A DNA stretch of 64,000 bases from Zychaea mexicana (taxonomy: Eukaryota; Mucoromycota; Mucoromycetes; Mucorales; Lichtheimiaceae): assembly GCF_025766255.1 (NCBI RefSeq), contig NW_026516734.1:178327-242326 (forward strand), in the 5' to 3' direction. Position numbers and translations under genes: made by a program. Each line of letters opens with the position of its first letter. Position 1 is the first letter of the stretch. Positions 15,184 to 27,048 of this stretch are shown here, piece by piece. The notes beneath the pieces are model-generated. The model made no database searches, was not told the origin of the DNA, and saw only the letters and a list, made by a program, of their open reading frames with translations.

Positions 15184-16959
15184 TTAATTTTGTACAGCTT
15201 GGTAACCGTTGCGATTGTTTGTGGAAGCAGGCGCCGTAGTCGAACCTTTATCAGATGGCACAAACGTCCATAAAATCTGCATGACAACAGCCATTGCCAA
15301 GCACACTGCAGGCATTGACAGGATACCAAATCTACCAGCAATTTGACCTGTAATGAAGGGGAACAACGCGGCTCCTCCTGCTCCAGTACTGTAAAGAGTG
15401 AATGTTATGGATCAGTTGTTTTCCTTACTTTACTTTACAATATTCAAGGGCCATGTTCTTCTCATAAACAAAATTCACTTACCCAGCCATAAATCCAATT
15501 GATGTAGCATGCATGCTTTTGGGAAGAACCTTAGAAGCCAAAGAAATTGTACTCGGGAACATGGGTCCCAGGAGAAAGCCAGCGGAAATAATAGCTACGC
15601 AATCATGTATTGATTAATTATCTTGTGCTGCTTTGAAAAGACACATCTGCATGTATCCAAACTTACCAATGGAATCAACAACAATATCAGCGACGACCCA
15701 AATTACCGCAAGCACAGCGACGGTCATCAACGTGAAAATTGTGATCATGCGTTTTTCGCCAAATCGTTCGCACAAATAACCCAAAATGATCCGTCCTACA
15801 GCAAGCGCGGCCCAGTAACCAGCAATCACATTACTCATGGCCACATAGTCGCCATGACGACCTTGCTGCAGGAATGTCAGTCCCCAACCGCCAACGGTAA
15901 CCTCAGTCCCAACGTATACAAGGATATACAGAGCACCAAGGGTGGTCATAGGATGGCGCATAGCCGCTCGCATTATTTCCTTGTGTCGTGCTGGATTATT
16001 CTGCTGTTCTTCATCTTCCTCGTCATCAACAAGGTCCACCTTGACGTTGCGGAAACCGAATGTGATGAATAGCAAGTTCAGGGTCGAAAAGATAGCCAAA
16101 GCAACATACAATCCCTGCCAAGAGACACCCCTCTTTAGAAGTGCAGCGTTTATCAGAGGGCTTAGCATGGCACCAACACCGTAAAGTGCTATATTTAAAA
16201 CCGTTGGATCGATACATGTGAATTTCATGCAATGTAGAACAATTAAATCAAGAATATCTCCCTACCATGAAGCACATTAAGCATAAGCGTTGCCTTGGGA
16301 ACGCTCGATGTGTAAACATTCATGCCCGCATCCAAGAGAGCTAAATGTGTAGAATGAAAGTTTGTAAACACACAGAAATGGAACTGTTACACAAATTTCA
16401 GGGTACCAGAATGCGGTTTTGCTTACCAACACCAGAACCTTGCAGAACCATGAGAATAGCCATAATACCAAATGGAAAGCCGGTAGCAATCAGTGAATAT
16501 GCAATCAAGAGATTAATGGCTCCAAAGTACATGGCTCCCAGCTGACCAAGCTTGTGAACGAGATATCCATTCACCATGGCAGCCAGAAAGTAACCGAACG
16601 AGTTACACAAGAACAATAACGAAACGGTTTCGTTAGGAATGCCATAGAAATCTTTTAATCGTGGAATGATTGCACCCTACAGTGTAAATCATTTGTTAGG
16701 TACACTAAAAGGACGTCTTTCCGCTCTGTAGTCTGAGGAAGAAGGAAGGCTAGAGTTATTCGCTCCAAGGACTTACAATACTACCATCGTTTAAACCGCA
16801 TACGACACTAATAAAGTTGGCGGCCAGTAGTGGACGAATATAGGGCTTTAGATCGCTCCAAGATTCTTGTTTGTTTGTTGCACCACTGTTATTTTCTTCG
16901 TCACAGTCATTGTTTGGCAGAAATCTGGTATGCTCGTCTGCTGTATCTCGATCGTCCAT
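15184..16959 (-). CDS. MFS transporter (Bsc6/fucose-permease-like)
   Basis: Six exons on the minus strand (16959-16777, 16676-16427, 16340-16266, 16188-15667, 15594-15483, 15388-15184) join cleanly to about 448 residues. An acidic cytosolic N-terminus (~60 residues) leads into the first membrane segment with ANFISVVCGLNDGSI, a helix-1 motif of the fucose-permease/Bsc6-like branch. Further hydrophobic segments include LFLCNSFGYFLAAMVNGYL, LLDAGMNVY, a central acidic loop (DDEEDEEQQ) and a C-terminal half with GGWGLTFLQQGRHGD, GRIILGYLCERFGEKR and GAGGAALFPFITGQIAGRFG. About twelve membrane helices are expected. The substrate is unknown; family members carry sugars or related small solutes by proton symport, or have no assigned cargo. 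Confidence is high for the fold, low for cargo. Confidence 0.9.
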
Positions 16960-17412
16960 ATTTAATAAAGCAGGTACAGATATTTTTTAGGAAAGACGAC
17001 TTGAGATATCGATCCGAGTACCGGAAGGAAAAGATAAAAAAAAAAGAGACTGCGGCTGCTTATGTGGGATTATGAGGAGAAAAGCACTTTTAAAGTCTTG
17101 CTAGGGCCGTTTAAAGTTTCTCCGAAACTTGCATCCATTCAGCGGTTCACGTCTCTCGACAAATGACAGCATGCCCCGTAATATATCACTTATACAGTAT
17201 AGCCCCGCACGAGCCACCACTTACGGCACCTTAGCTAAAGGTTCTACATAAGCAGCATATAAGAATTTCTCGCTCCCTCTCAATCAACGTGCTGTCGGAA
17301 CCAAACTATTCCTCGGTATATATACTGCGTCATACAGCTTATAAATCATCCGATAAATTTATAGTACATTACAGCTGCAGTAGGGGCACTCCTCTTTTTA
17401 CACACGTTCCTG
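16960..17412. other. Intergenic region between MFS and CSN8 genes
   Basis: About 450 bp upstream of the MFS gene and downstream of CSN8. It holds the MFS promoter and the CSN8 3' end; no further gene is seen. Confidence 0.5.
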
Positions 17413-18494
17413 CTAATGGTTTTCCAGCTGCAACACCACGTTAGCGAGTCGCGAGAACTGATCCAAATCCGCACGTCCTTGTTTGACAGGTACTATGATT
17501 GCAGAAGAACACTTGTCAATAACAACTATAATACACATCGCTGTTTTTCTTTTCTGTTAAAGATAAAGGTGGTCAACTTACTCAATTTCGGTGCGGTTAA
17601 TATGCCTGATTCGCCATTGTACTCGAATCCTTCGCTCATTAATGCTAATTTTTTCAACATGGATTAATCAGATAATGTATGTCAGCTTCCTTTCATTTTC
17701 CATATTGGCTTTTTCATCCACTTTCGTATAGTCTTACTAACCAGGAACCACCTCATCTTCTGAAATGCCAAAGTATTGTGCCGCGTCAGCTTTGTGAATA
17801 GAGGTATATGCTTTTCGAATAAGTGCCAGTACTCGTTTCTGTAACGTTTCTTTTCGTCGCCACAGTCGTCGTTATTGTGATTTATGTTTTAGATCCAAAC
17901 GATTTACAGGTTAGAATTGCTATTTCTAGGGATATGAAATGGTAACAACGGTGATGATGAAAATGGTGATGGTAGCAGCAATAGTTGTCTTACCTCGGAT
18001 ATCTACGACAAGCGGTGCTGCTCGGTTTGACCACTGGTATTCATTGAGTGCTTGATAGCATGATTGAAACTGACGTTCCCAAAGTGCTGCGCATATACGC
18101 CACGCGGCATCGATCTGCTCAGTACGTCTGTTGGATGACAGAATACGTTTGCGAAGATATCGTGCTGAGTTGCTGTCAACACCAACGCTTATTCATTAGC
18201 TTCCTTCAAATGCAGGTTATCATAACATCAAGATGGTGAAAAGAACCTACAGATCGTCAATCAACACATAGCCCAAAAGAAGCAAAGCATAAATCTCTTC
18301 GATGTCCCACTGATCGTTTGGTACGGTGGCACGCTGCGTTTGTGGTCCATCATCAAATGAGAATACGCGTACAAAATATATAAAAATATTGACTGTAGTG
18401 TTTGACATTGTCATACCTGTAATTCGATTCGTTCACAAGCTCCAACTAGTGAGTTGTAATCCTTAGCTTCGATAAATGACTGAATGCGGTCCAT
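17413..18494 (-). CDS. csn8: COP9 signalosome subunit 8
   Basis: Minus-strand gene with six exons: 18494-18417, 18333-18251, 18172-17994, 17849-17742, 17644-17582, 17492-17413, giving about 196 residues, the usual CSN8 length. The protein starts MDRIQSFIEAKDYNSLV, then IEEIYALLLLGYVLIDDLNSARYLRKRI, a helical repeat with AAWRICAALWERQFQSCYQAL and YQWS, and the PCI winged-helix part RVLALIRKAYTSIHKADAAQYFGI, ending DQFSRLANVVLQLENH. This order is that of CSN8/PSMD8/eIF3k proteins; length and the YTSI motif favour CSN8. It is a subunit of the COP9 signalosome, which removes Nedd8 from cullins. The third intron acceptor is taken as AAAAG because only that keeps the frame. The gene is divergent from the beta-propeller gene (295 bp between starts). 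Confidence 0.87.
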
Positions 18495-18789
18495 ACTTTG
18501 TGATACAAAAAAAAGGGGGGGGCGGGGAAACGGCGTTGCGAGAGTATAATCAATGCGTTTTGCAGCTGAATCCCAATTTGGCGTCAACAGTCTACAAGCT
18601 ACTTGATTTGGACCAGTTTCCAGTAAACTCATGAAACAATAGTGCATACACAAGCAGTAGGCACATTCACAAAGCGTCCAAGTAAGCTTGCTTAGGCTCG
18701 GGAATTAAAGGGTATAAAAAGATAGTCGGTACAATGAATGTGGGACACGTCTTGCTCATATATACTTGCATTGAGGGTAAAAACTTCCG
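18495..18789. promoter_or_regulatory. Shared divergent promoter region, csn8 and beta-propeller gene
   Basis: The 295 bp between two divergent start codons. A tata-rich stretch (catatatac) about 25 bp before the 18790 ATG may serve the plus-strand gene. A poly-G/C-like tract (ggggggg near 18518) lies just upstream of csn8. Confidence 0.45.
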
Positions 18790-20550
18790 ATGAAGTCTCG
18801 GGCTCGAACGTTACTATTACTCGCCGTCTTGGGCGCCACAATTGCAGTACCCGGCAATGCACAACAAGAAGAAGATATCGAATTGACTGCCGATGAGCTT
18901 GCGCTCAAAGCACAAGGTGCGATGCGTGTTGGTATCGACGAAGCGATCGTTCCCGATGCATCCTCAGAACATCCGCTTATCGTCTCGCGTCCGGAAATGC
19001 AACCATTATGCAAACCTGCTTCCCCGCTCCAGCCTTCACAGGAGCTCGATGTTATGGCTGGATATGAAGCACAAGTTCTTGCTCAAGTGCAAGGCCCACG
19101 CAAATTAATCGTAGATCCGGCAAACCATATCCTTGTGACAGGCAGTGAAGGCCTGTTCTCGATCCGTCTCGATGACTGCGGTAACGCAGATGTCAAGCAG
19201 CTCTTGGACAATCTTGACGATGGTTCGGTCGGATACGGCATAGCACTCTACGATAGCAAGCTCTATGTCACCAGCTCCCAATCTGTTCATCGATTCCCAT
19301 ATGTCGATGGTCAACATACGTCTTTAAAACTTGAAGATGGCGAGCAAGTCCTCATCAATATCAATACCCAGAGCGACTTTGATGTAGCTATTGATCCTTT
19401 CGGACATGCTTATGTTCCACGCGCTGCCAATGAAGAAAACACTTTTGCTGAGAAGAGTGCACTTATCAAGCGTTTCAATGTCCATGCAGTTCCAAGCGAT
19501 GCGTACGATTTTGAGACAGATGGAGAGGTAACCAAACTAAAACTTGGTTTCTAAAACTTAACTAATGCCTCTTTTAAAAAAGGTTTTCGCATCCGGCACA
19601 AACGTTCATGGTGGCATGGATTTTGATGCACAGGGACGCCTTTGGGGTATTGACGCTCCCTATCAATCTTTCCATCGCAGTGACTTGGGTGGAGGTAGGG
19701 TCATTTGATCGGGCATCTTGTATTAGAGGTTTAGAAACGTGAAAATCAAGAAACAATTGACGTTTATTCTTTAAACGTATCAGAAATTTCACCGAACGGT
19801 TTGGCAGAAGAAATGAACGTTTATGAATTCCCGTATTTGAACTACGGGTATCCTTACTGCTTTACCGAGTACGATCTCAAGTCTTACACAAGCCAGGCCA
19901 AAGGGAAGGGAGGACAATGGGGTCATCCTAGCTTTATGAACGATACCGTCGATCTCGATGCATTCTGTCAAGAGAGTGAAAACAACCGACGGCCCGCTGT
20001 GCCACTAGCTCCCATGAACAGTGCTTCTGCTGTCCATTTCTATATGGGACAATTCTGCTCTGTGGGCGACGATAAGACTTTGGGTACATCTGTTGGCATG
20101 CCTTGCAACTGGACCGACACTCCTATCGTTGCTTACCGTGGAAGCGCAGGCCAAGCCGACGGACACCGTGTCAGTCACTTGCCATTCGATGATCTTGGTC
20201 ATAAACCTCGATGGGACAGAGAAGAAAATGTTATTTTCCAAGCTAAGCAGCCTTGCCAGGGTGACGGTTGTCTTACTCCCGTGGGCCTTGCAGTGGATGG
20301 ATATGGGCGTCTCCTCGTATCGAGTGAAGACACCAATGAAGTATTCATGATCCAGCGTATCTACAATCTGAACGCAGCTAGACTCATGACAAATAAGGCA
20401 ATTGCAAAGGAAGAGGCTCAGGAAGCGATTGAAGAAAGTAAAGAGATGGCAGAACTGAAAGCAAAAGGGATATCACCAGAAGAAGATGAAGAAGAAGAAG
20501 AGGAGGAGGAGGAGCACGAAAGAGAAAAAGACAAAAAATTTGCAAACTAG
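18790..20550 (+). CDS. Secreted six-bladed beta-propeller protein (sorbosone/glucose dehydrogenase-like)
   Basis: Three exons (18790-19527, 19583-19694, 19784-20550) give about 538 residues. An N-terminal signal peptide (MKSRARTLLLLAVLGATIAV, cleavage probably after NA-Q) marks it as secreted or membrane-lumenal. The body has propeller-like repeats with short beta strands ending in small residues (RKLIVDPANHILVTGSEGLFSI, GGMDFDAQGRLWGIDAP, GLAVDGYGRLLVSSED). It includes paired cysteines and ends in a run of about ten Glu followed by a Lys-rich tail. The layout resembles quinoprotein sugar dehydrogenases or NHL/SGL propellers of fungi; no single catalytic residue could be assigned by eye. Substrate and cofactor are unknown. 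The highly acidic C-terminus is unusual for a secreted enzyme. Confidence 0.75.
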
Positions 20551-20780
20551 AGCATTACTATAATAAAAAGCACGTCTGTCATAGTGTTTTCTTGTGTAAG
20601 TGCCAAACTAATGCAATCAGAGTTGCTGTGTATATGAGTTCGGATCGTCGTGACAACCTGTCTGCCCGTTGGCATAGAGTGGCTTAGCAAATTTGATTGG
20701 TCGCTGGGTGAAAGTGGGGCCTGCAACATACACTTTGAAATTGACATTTATCCACTCCCGTACACACCACGAATTCCGCA

Positions 20781-21638
20781 ATGCTCGCCCAAACGTTTTG
20801 TCGACTCCCACGATTAAACGCCACAACCACCGTATTTTCTACAGCAAAGCGGTCAATGGTGTCGGTTGCTCCTGCCAAGTCTCCCGGCGAAGAGAGTATG
20901 TTTCATTAGATGCTAAAAGTCGCAACCATTATTGAGTACCAAACCTCTTTCTAACAACATTCGGTTACCATTCAAACACCATTTCATAGTTCAAACTGCC
21001 ACATTACGATTGTTGGAAGAACATGCCTCAAGTATGCGTTTTTAAAGCTTAATGGAGAGGCATAGAGTATTGTCAAAAAGGGTTGTTTGTGGTATTGACG
21101 AGTATCTTAATATTATAGAGGATAGAGCAAAGGCCGCTTCAGACGCAACACGTTCGTTCCAGAAAATCCACAAAGTCGGTGACCTTTATCATCCAGAAGA
21201 CTTAAACGACGCACGCTATCAGGAACGTCTTCGCCAACGACGTGGTCGACCCAACACTCCTACCCAAGACCCATTTGAAGTGCTGGATCTGGATCCTTTG
21301 CACGAGTACAAGAACGTCCGATTGCTGTCATACTTTGTATCAGACATGGGCAAGATCCTCCCACGAGAACAGACAGGTACACACTCATACTAGATATCCG
21401 TTTTTAATTTTCGTTATTTTCCTCTGCATGGAATTAGTGCTATGTATATTTACATATGATGATATGTGTGTGTTTTAGGTGTAAGCGCCAAAAATCAACG
21501 TAAACTCGCCAAGGCTATCAAGCGTGCTAGAGCTATGGGTAAGTTGATAGGATAATACGTAGTAAATTACGCGATATGTTGACTTTTTCTCTATACGTAG
21601 GCCTCATGTCATGCACATCCAAAGCACGCTTCTACTAA
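20781..21638 (+). CDS. rsm18: Mitochondrial small ribosomal subunit protein bS18m
   Basis: Five exons (20781-20895, 20990-21031, 21119-21376, 21479-21538, 21601-21638) give about 170 residues. The first ~35 residues (MLAQTFCRLPRLNATTTVFS, rich in Arg, Ser and Thr, no acids) look like a mitochondrial presequence. The conserved S18 core follows: EYKNVRLLSYFVSDMGKILP, REQTGVSAKNQRKLAKAIKR, ARAMGLMS. S18 binds 16S-type rRNA in the platform of the small subunit next to bS6. The start was chosen because it alone gives a targeting peptide and a clean splice into the core. The 3' end is convergent with nse2, 46 bp away. Confidence 0.9.
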
Positions 21639-21684
21639 CGGAAAACAAATAATAAATCCACACAATCCTCCCCCACCATTTTTT

Positions 21685-22851
21685 TTACTCGACGTCATAG
21701 AACTATACATATAAAAAATTCCAGCGTTAAAAACAGTGTAATTTGTCTTTTAGTTTTCATGTATAAAAAAAATCCCCATTGAAAGGCATACTTACGGATT
21801 CTGTTTGTCGTTGAGACATTTCTGTGGCCCGAACTCTTGCTACACGTCGTTCGGCTAAAGTATCGTCTTGAAGATTCTGATGATTCAACATCGTTCGACA
21901 ACCAGGAATCGGACAAGCAACACGACCTCGGTGCTTTCTTATCAGCTCCATAATGGCATGTTTTGAGTAGGTATGCTTGCACACACGGCTAGACAGAAAA
22001 AGTTTTGCGGGAGGTGGTGGAAAACGCAAAAGTATCTGGTGAGCCATTTAATCGGCAGTTATCCATAGAAAAAGGGATTGTTACCTGGTCACTGGGTTCT
22101 CCAGATAGGTTTGTGTAATAGGACACTTTACTGCTTGTTTGACAGCATTAACGGCAATATCGTCATCATCGTCATCATCCTCACCGTCATCGCTGTCCGG
22201 AATTTGTTCATCCCTATGGTTAACTTCCCAAACTTCTTGCCGAAACGTTTGGTAATAGTCGTGTGTCTTGTATTTTTTCTTTGCAGAGAGGATTTGGTAT
22301 TTTGCATTTTCACGGGTCCATTGCTTTTGATATGCGTCTAGAACATCACTCTATATAAACATATACATATGCTCCGTCAATATATGTACGCACTTCCTTA
22401 TGTCTACTTGATTGAAAAACGAAAAATAAGTTGGTGTATATACCATTGGCTCACGTCTAAGGCGCTGCTTCAGTTCTTCAAGAATCTTTTTTTGCGTATT
22501 GATCTGATGTTGAAGTTCAACAATCGTTGGAATAGTTGTTTGAAGCGATTTTACCTGCAATTCGCTTATTCACATGAGCAAATTATTGCAGTATTCTATT
22601 TAAATAGCATCAGTCTCTTTGCAAACCTCGTCTGTTTTGTTGTATCGTTCCAGTTCAACGGCAGCATCGAGTGATTGACCAAAAGCAAGTTCGATAGGAT
22701 TCAAAGCACTATTGAGTTCTTGGATATAATTGTCGAATTTTTCGGCATTGTAGGTCGACAATCGAAACTTCTTTAGCTCCTCTTCGATTGTTGGAATATT
22801 TGCACCAGGTACGGTGTCGTCAATAACGGGACTTGAGGATGACGCGGGCAT
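21685..22851 (-). CDS. nse2: E3 SUMO-protein ligase NSE2/MMS21
   Basis: Five exons on the minus strand (22851-22627, 22554-22444, 22350-22085, 21988-21796, 21702-21685) give about 270 residues. The N-terminal half is helical and coiled-coil-like (ELNSALNPIELAFGQSLDAA, ELQHQINTQKKILEELKQRL), the part that docks on Smc5. An acidic stretch (DSDDGEDDDDDDD) precedes the SP-RING: VKCPITQTYLENPV, then C-K-H-TYSKHAI and a second cysteine pair in VACPIPGCRTML, then the typical LQDDTLAERRVARVRA helix. The last exon is only six codons (FYDVE and stop). NSE2 adds SUMO within the Smc5-Smc6 complex in DNA repair. The first intron has a weaker GTTTGC donor; all others are ordinary. Confidence 0.9.
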
Positions 22852-23566
22852 TTTTACGTTTTAGTTGTTCACGAAGAATAAAGCAGGGAGAGCTACGCGA
22901 GAAAGACACGGCGCAACTACGCGGTGCGCGAACATCCAATTAGATTTCAAGAAATTGTTCATAGATCCAGAAATAGCTCTCAGTTTTACAAAACCTGTTT
23001 GCTTCTCTCCATGACAGCATTAATTTGGCACATCACTTAATAATATGTTACGACATATTGGAGCTGTAACATGTCTTGACTGGTACATTATGTTCCACCC
23101 TCACTTCTTCTTTTCTCATACTCGACAGCTCTGCACCAGCAGTATTATCATTGTTAACCTTGTTGTCGTAACCGTGAATGCATTTCTTTGAAAAACTATT
23201 CATTTATCACTTGCTCTATTCTGGATATAAGCAACTTCAAAGATATACACCGAAGAAAGTAAAACTGCTGCTTCCAAGCTAGAAAATGCCGTGATATTAG
23301 GGTGGAAGCAGCACACAATAAAACTAGCTATGCTTAATCAACAAAATGTGATATTCATCGTCCTGCTGTGAAATCAATGTTGTTTTTCGTGACTAACAGA
23401 GCCGCTGAAGCTGGATCGGAAAACATTTTTTTTTTTTTTTGACAAGCCAACGTGCCTGGCCACGCCGACTTCTTTGTTATATTCTGAACTCAGCTCTAAT
23501 TTAAAAGAGCTCGAGCGGCCCAAATGACACATCCTCCTCTTTTTTGAATAGTTTCATCTATCAACA
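22852..23566. other. Intergenic region between nse2 and rps4
   Basis: About 715 bp holding the promoters of two divergent genes. A T(14) tract lies near 23430. No other gene is seen. Confidence 0.5.
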
Positions 23567-24962
23567 ATGGTAAGTAATGATCATGAACCATGTCCATCCA
23601 TGATACCAGTGTAAAGGATGCATTGGTTTCTTAACGGATGGATGGATGGATGGATGGATGGATGGATGGATTGATGGATGATTAACGTATATGATGTTTT
23701 AATTAAATAGGCTCGTGGTCCCAAGAAACACATGAAGCGTTTGGCAGCTCCCAAGCACTGGATGCTTGACAAGCTTTTGGGTATGTATAAATCTATCAAA
23801 CACAGAACCCAACCTTCAGTATTGGCGTACACTCATAGAGAGTGTACATGGTTATGATGATTTACCAAAAACTTTTAGTCAAGCTCAACAGTCAGACAAA
23901 CCATGACGAACTTTTTGGATCTGAATCAAACCAATACTGATCTCAATTGAATTTTGCAATCACCTGAAACTAATAATTGTCGACTTGAATTGGACGATAT
24001 ATAGGCTCGTATGCCCCCAAGCCCAGTGCCGGTCCCCACAAGACCCGTGAGTGCATGCCCCTCATCATTTTCTTGCGTAACCGCCTCAAGTACGCTTTGA
24101 ACGGTCGTGAAGTTCAGTCCATTCTCATGCAGCGCTTGGTCAAGGTCGACCACAAGGTCCGCACTGACACCACCTTCCCCGCTGGTTTCATGGGTAAGTG
24201 AAGAAAAAAATTTCATTTTGGGAAGGGCTGTGTATGGGAATGCATATTTTTGTAAGAAACATGGTGATTGATGGCGAGAGCTTTGACGAATCTCGGATGC
24301 TTTTTCTTTACTTGTTCTTTTTTCATTTGGTTTTGACAATCAGATGTCATCTCCATTGAGAAGACTGGTGAGAACTTCCGTCTCGTCTATGACATTAAGG
24401 GTCGCTTCGCCATCCACCGCATCACCGATGAGGAGGCCAAGTACAAGTTGTGCCGTGTCAAGAAGGTCATGGTTGGCAAGGGCGCCGTTCCCTACGTCGT
24501 CACCCACGATGGTCGCACTCTCCGTTACCCCGATCCTTTGATCAAGGTCAACGACACCCTCCGTCTCGACTTGGAGAACAACAAGATCACCGACTTTGTC
24601 AAGTTCGACACCGGTAACGTCTGCATGATCACTGGTGGTCGTAACATTGGTCGTGTTGGTATCATCACCCACCGTGAGCGTCACGTTGGTGGTTTCGAAA
24701 TCGTCCACGTCAAGGATTCTTTGGACCGCGTTTTCGCCACCCGTATCTCCAACGTCTTCGCAATTGGTGAAGGTAATTATCATTATATTTTTTAATGTTT
24801 ATTGTTTCGCTCTATATTGGTTCTTGATTGCAGTTTTCTCATCATGTATGATTGTGCTGTGTAGGTAACAAGCCCTGGATTTCCCTTCCTAAGGGTAAGG
24901 GTGTCAAGCTCACCATTGCTGAAGAGCGTGACCGCAGACGCGCTGCTGCCGCTGCTCAATAA
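23567..24962 (+). CDS. rps4: 40S ribosomal protein eS4 (RPS4)
   Basis: Five exons: 23567-23569 (the ATG alone), 23711-23780, 24005-24193, 24344-24772, 24865-24962, giving 262 residues, the usual length. It begins [20 protein letters not shown] and contains the S4-like RNA-binding region ([20 protein letters not shown]) and the KOW-like segment [18 protein letters not shown]. It ends in a basic tail [18 protein letters not shown]. Codon use is strongly biased to C/G-ending codons, as expected for a highly expressed gene. The start codon being a complete exon is common in fungal ribosomal protein genes and may serve regulation. Intron 1 carries a (GGAT)n microsatellite. Confidence 0.96.
23636..23672. 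repeat. (GGAT)n microsatellite in rps4 intron 1
   Basis: About nine copies of ggat/tgga between the ATG-only exon and exon 2, a likely length-polymorphic site. Confidence 0.9.
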
Positions 24963-25211
24963 GTTTCTACTTTGCGTTAAGCACAGATAGTTTCAATAAA
25001 AAACTAGGTTTTCTCCCGAGCCATATTTCTTCTGTCTTGTATCTTTCATATTGGTTGTTTTTGTTGCAGTATGCGGATGCTTTTGGATTTGCATTCAGTC
25101 TTAAGCAGTTCTAGAGCTGGGTCTTTTAGGACAGTAATGCTTTCCAGCTTTATTGTTGATGCTTCCCAAACAGTCTTGTTCATCTCACTTATCAGGACTC
25201 ATATTTTAAGT

Positions 25212-27048
25212 TTATTTCTTGAATCGTAAAGTACATAATTCAACCTGGCACTGCCAGTTCATACGTAAAAGAACGATTGTTTGTATAGCAGCAATTGCGA
25301 ACAATCCAGCGCAGAGCGCAGCCCATAGTCCGAGTAACCCAAGATGTGCGGATCCAAACGAGAGAAATGCCCCAAGTGGTAAAGCGAACGCGTAATAACC
25401 GATTAAATTGGCAGACGCGGACCAGTGCTGACAGCCAGCTCCTCGGAGTGCGCCACCGGAAGCGCCTGCAACACCATCGACAAATTGGAAGATCACAAGA
25501 TACGGCAGAACTTTACCAACAAGTCCCACAACAGTGGTGTCTTTAGAGAAAAGGTATCCAAAGCTGTCTTTGGTGACGAGTAACACAATGGCAGCGACAG
25601 CTCCAACAGACAATGCAAAAAGAATGCTAACAAACGATGCCATTTTTGCGTGACCTGGCAAGCCACGGCCAAGCCAATAACCAACACGCGTCGTGGTTGC
25701 GACTGAAATGCCGAGAGGAATCGTACACAATATGTCGTCTGCGATAACAATTATGCTTTGAGCAGCCATTGTCGTAGAAGAATCAAGCAAGCCAACAAGG
25801 ACAGTAATCACTTCAAAGGCTGCATATTCGCTTCCAAGGGAAAGAACACCTGGTATAGCGAGTGCAAGGAAAGGTTTCCATTGCTCGAAAGCGCGCCGGT
25901 GGATTGGCAAAAGCCCCCATTTTGTTTGCTTAGTTTTGCCGTCACCAACAACATACATGATACCCAGTAGGACAAAGAGCATAATCCAATGCGTCAAAGA
26001 CGCTGCGATGGGTGCACCAATAAATCCAAGGTCGAATTCGTACACAAAAAGGTAAGTAATGAGCATGTTGAGAGGTGAACACACCAGAAGCGTCAACGTG
26101 CTTGCGTGTGGTAGGACCTCTTGTGTTTGAAGATACTTTTTGGTTATTTCAAATCCAATATATGCTGGTGTCCCTAATAAACAAAACAAACGCTTCATCA
26201 ATAAACCAAATTATCGTGTAATTGCTGATGTCCAGTAGTAGCAACAGTGACGCTAGTTGCTCTTTGTTATAAAGAGTGCTGATAATGTACCAGGTATTGA
26301 ATAGCGCAGAAAGCTTTGCACCATCTGACATAGCAAGGCATCTTGTCCCAATAGTCGGAGGACGGGGTCCACGAAATACCAAAGGATGGCCACGGGAATA
26401 AAGCATACGTTTAGAACGATGCAAGCGCGTTGAAACAATATATTCATCATGAGCCGTCTCTCTTCATTTATCTTGCCGGTCGAAGCACCCCATAACTGTG
26501 AGCCGAGTGTATCTGCACAACACATTCTTTTTTTGTTATATTACTTTTTCCACATATAAGTGCACTCAAAATAATAAAAGGAAAAAGGGTTGCAGATGAT
26601 GATGATTATAAGTGCTGTCATGCTTACCTAGCGCAGTAGATCCTCCTAAGCCTAATAACCATCCAGTGATGGTGGCAAACATGAACGCGAACACTGACGC
26701 AGCCAGCTCTTCCGGTCCTAGACGGCCAACCACAAGGACAGATCCTGTTTGGAGCGAGTATTGGAGCATATAAGTCAGGACAACTGGATTGGATATTTGT
26801 ACAAGCACCTTGAGCTCTTGAAGTATCGCTCGTGCTGAGAGCGGCTGCTGTATATCAGTTTCTTGCTTTTGTACCTCGACGTCTCTCACTACATGGCCTG
26901 CGTAGTGACAATTGCTGATTGTTGCGTGGTAATAATTTTGGTCTTCAATAGATGAATATCGGTGAAGAAGAGGAGTTTTGTCGTTGGAAGTGCGCGATAT
27001 AGGAGGTGACGTAGTATTAGAGGGCAATAGGGATGGGTTTGACGACAT
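25212..27048 (-). CDS. MATE family multidrug/toxin extrusion transporter
   Basis: Three exons on the minus strand (27048-26628, 26512-26291, 26173-25212) give about 534 residues. A ~90-residue Ser/Thr-rich cytosolic N-terminus precedes the first MATE repeat: [40 protein letters not shown] and [10 protein letters not shown], the conserved motifs of eukaryotic MATE proteins. The second repeat includes [40 protein letters not shown] and [15 protein letters not shown]. The large last exon ends just after a final membrane helix and a short basic tail. About twelve helices are expected. It probably exports organic cations or xenobiotics by proton or sodium antiport at the vacuole or plasma membrane; cargo is unknown. 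Confidence 0.93.

Noticed and set aside
24340..24783. 147-codon minus-strand frame over rps4
   Set aside because: Antisense shadow of the highly biased eS4 exon 4.
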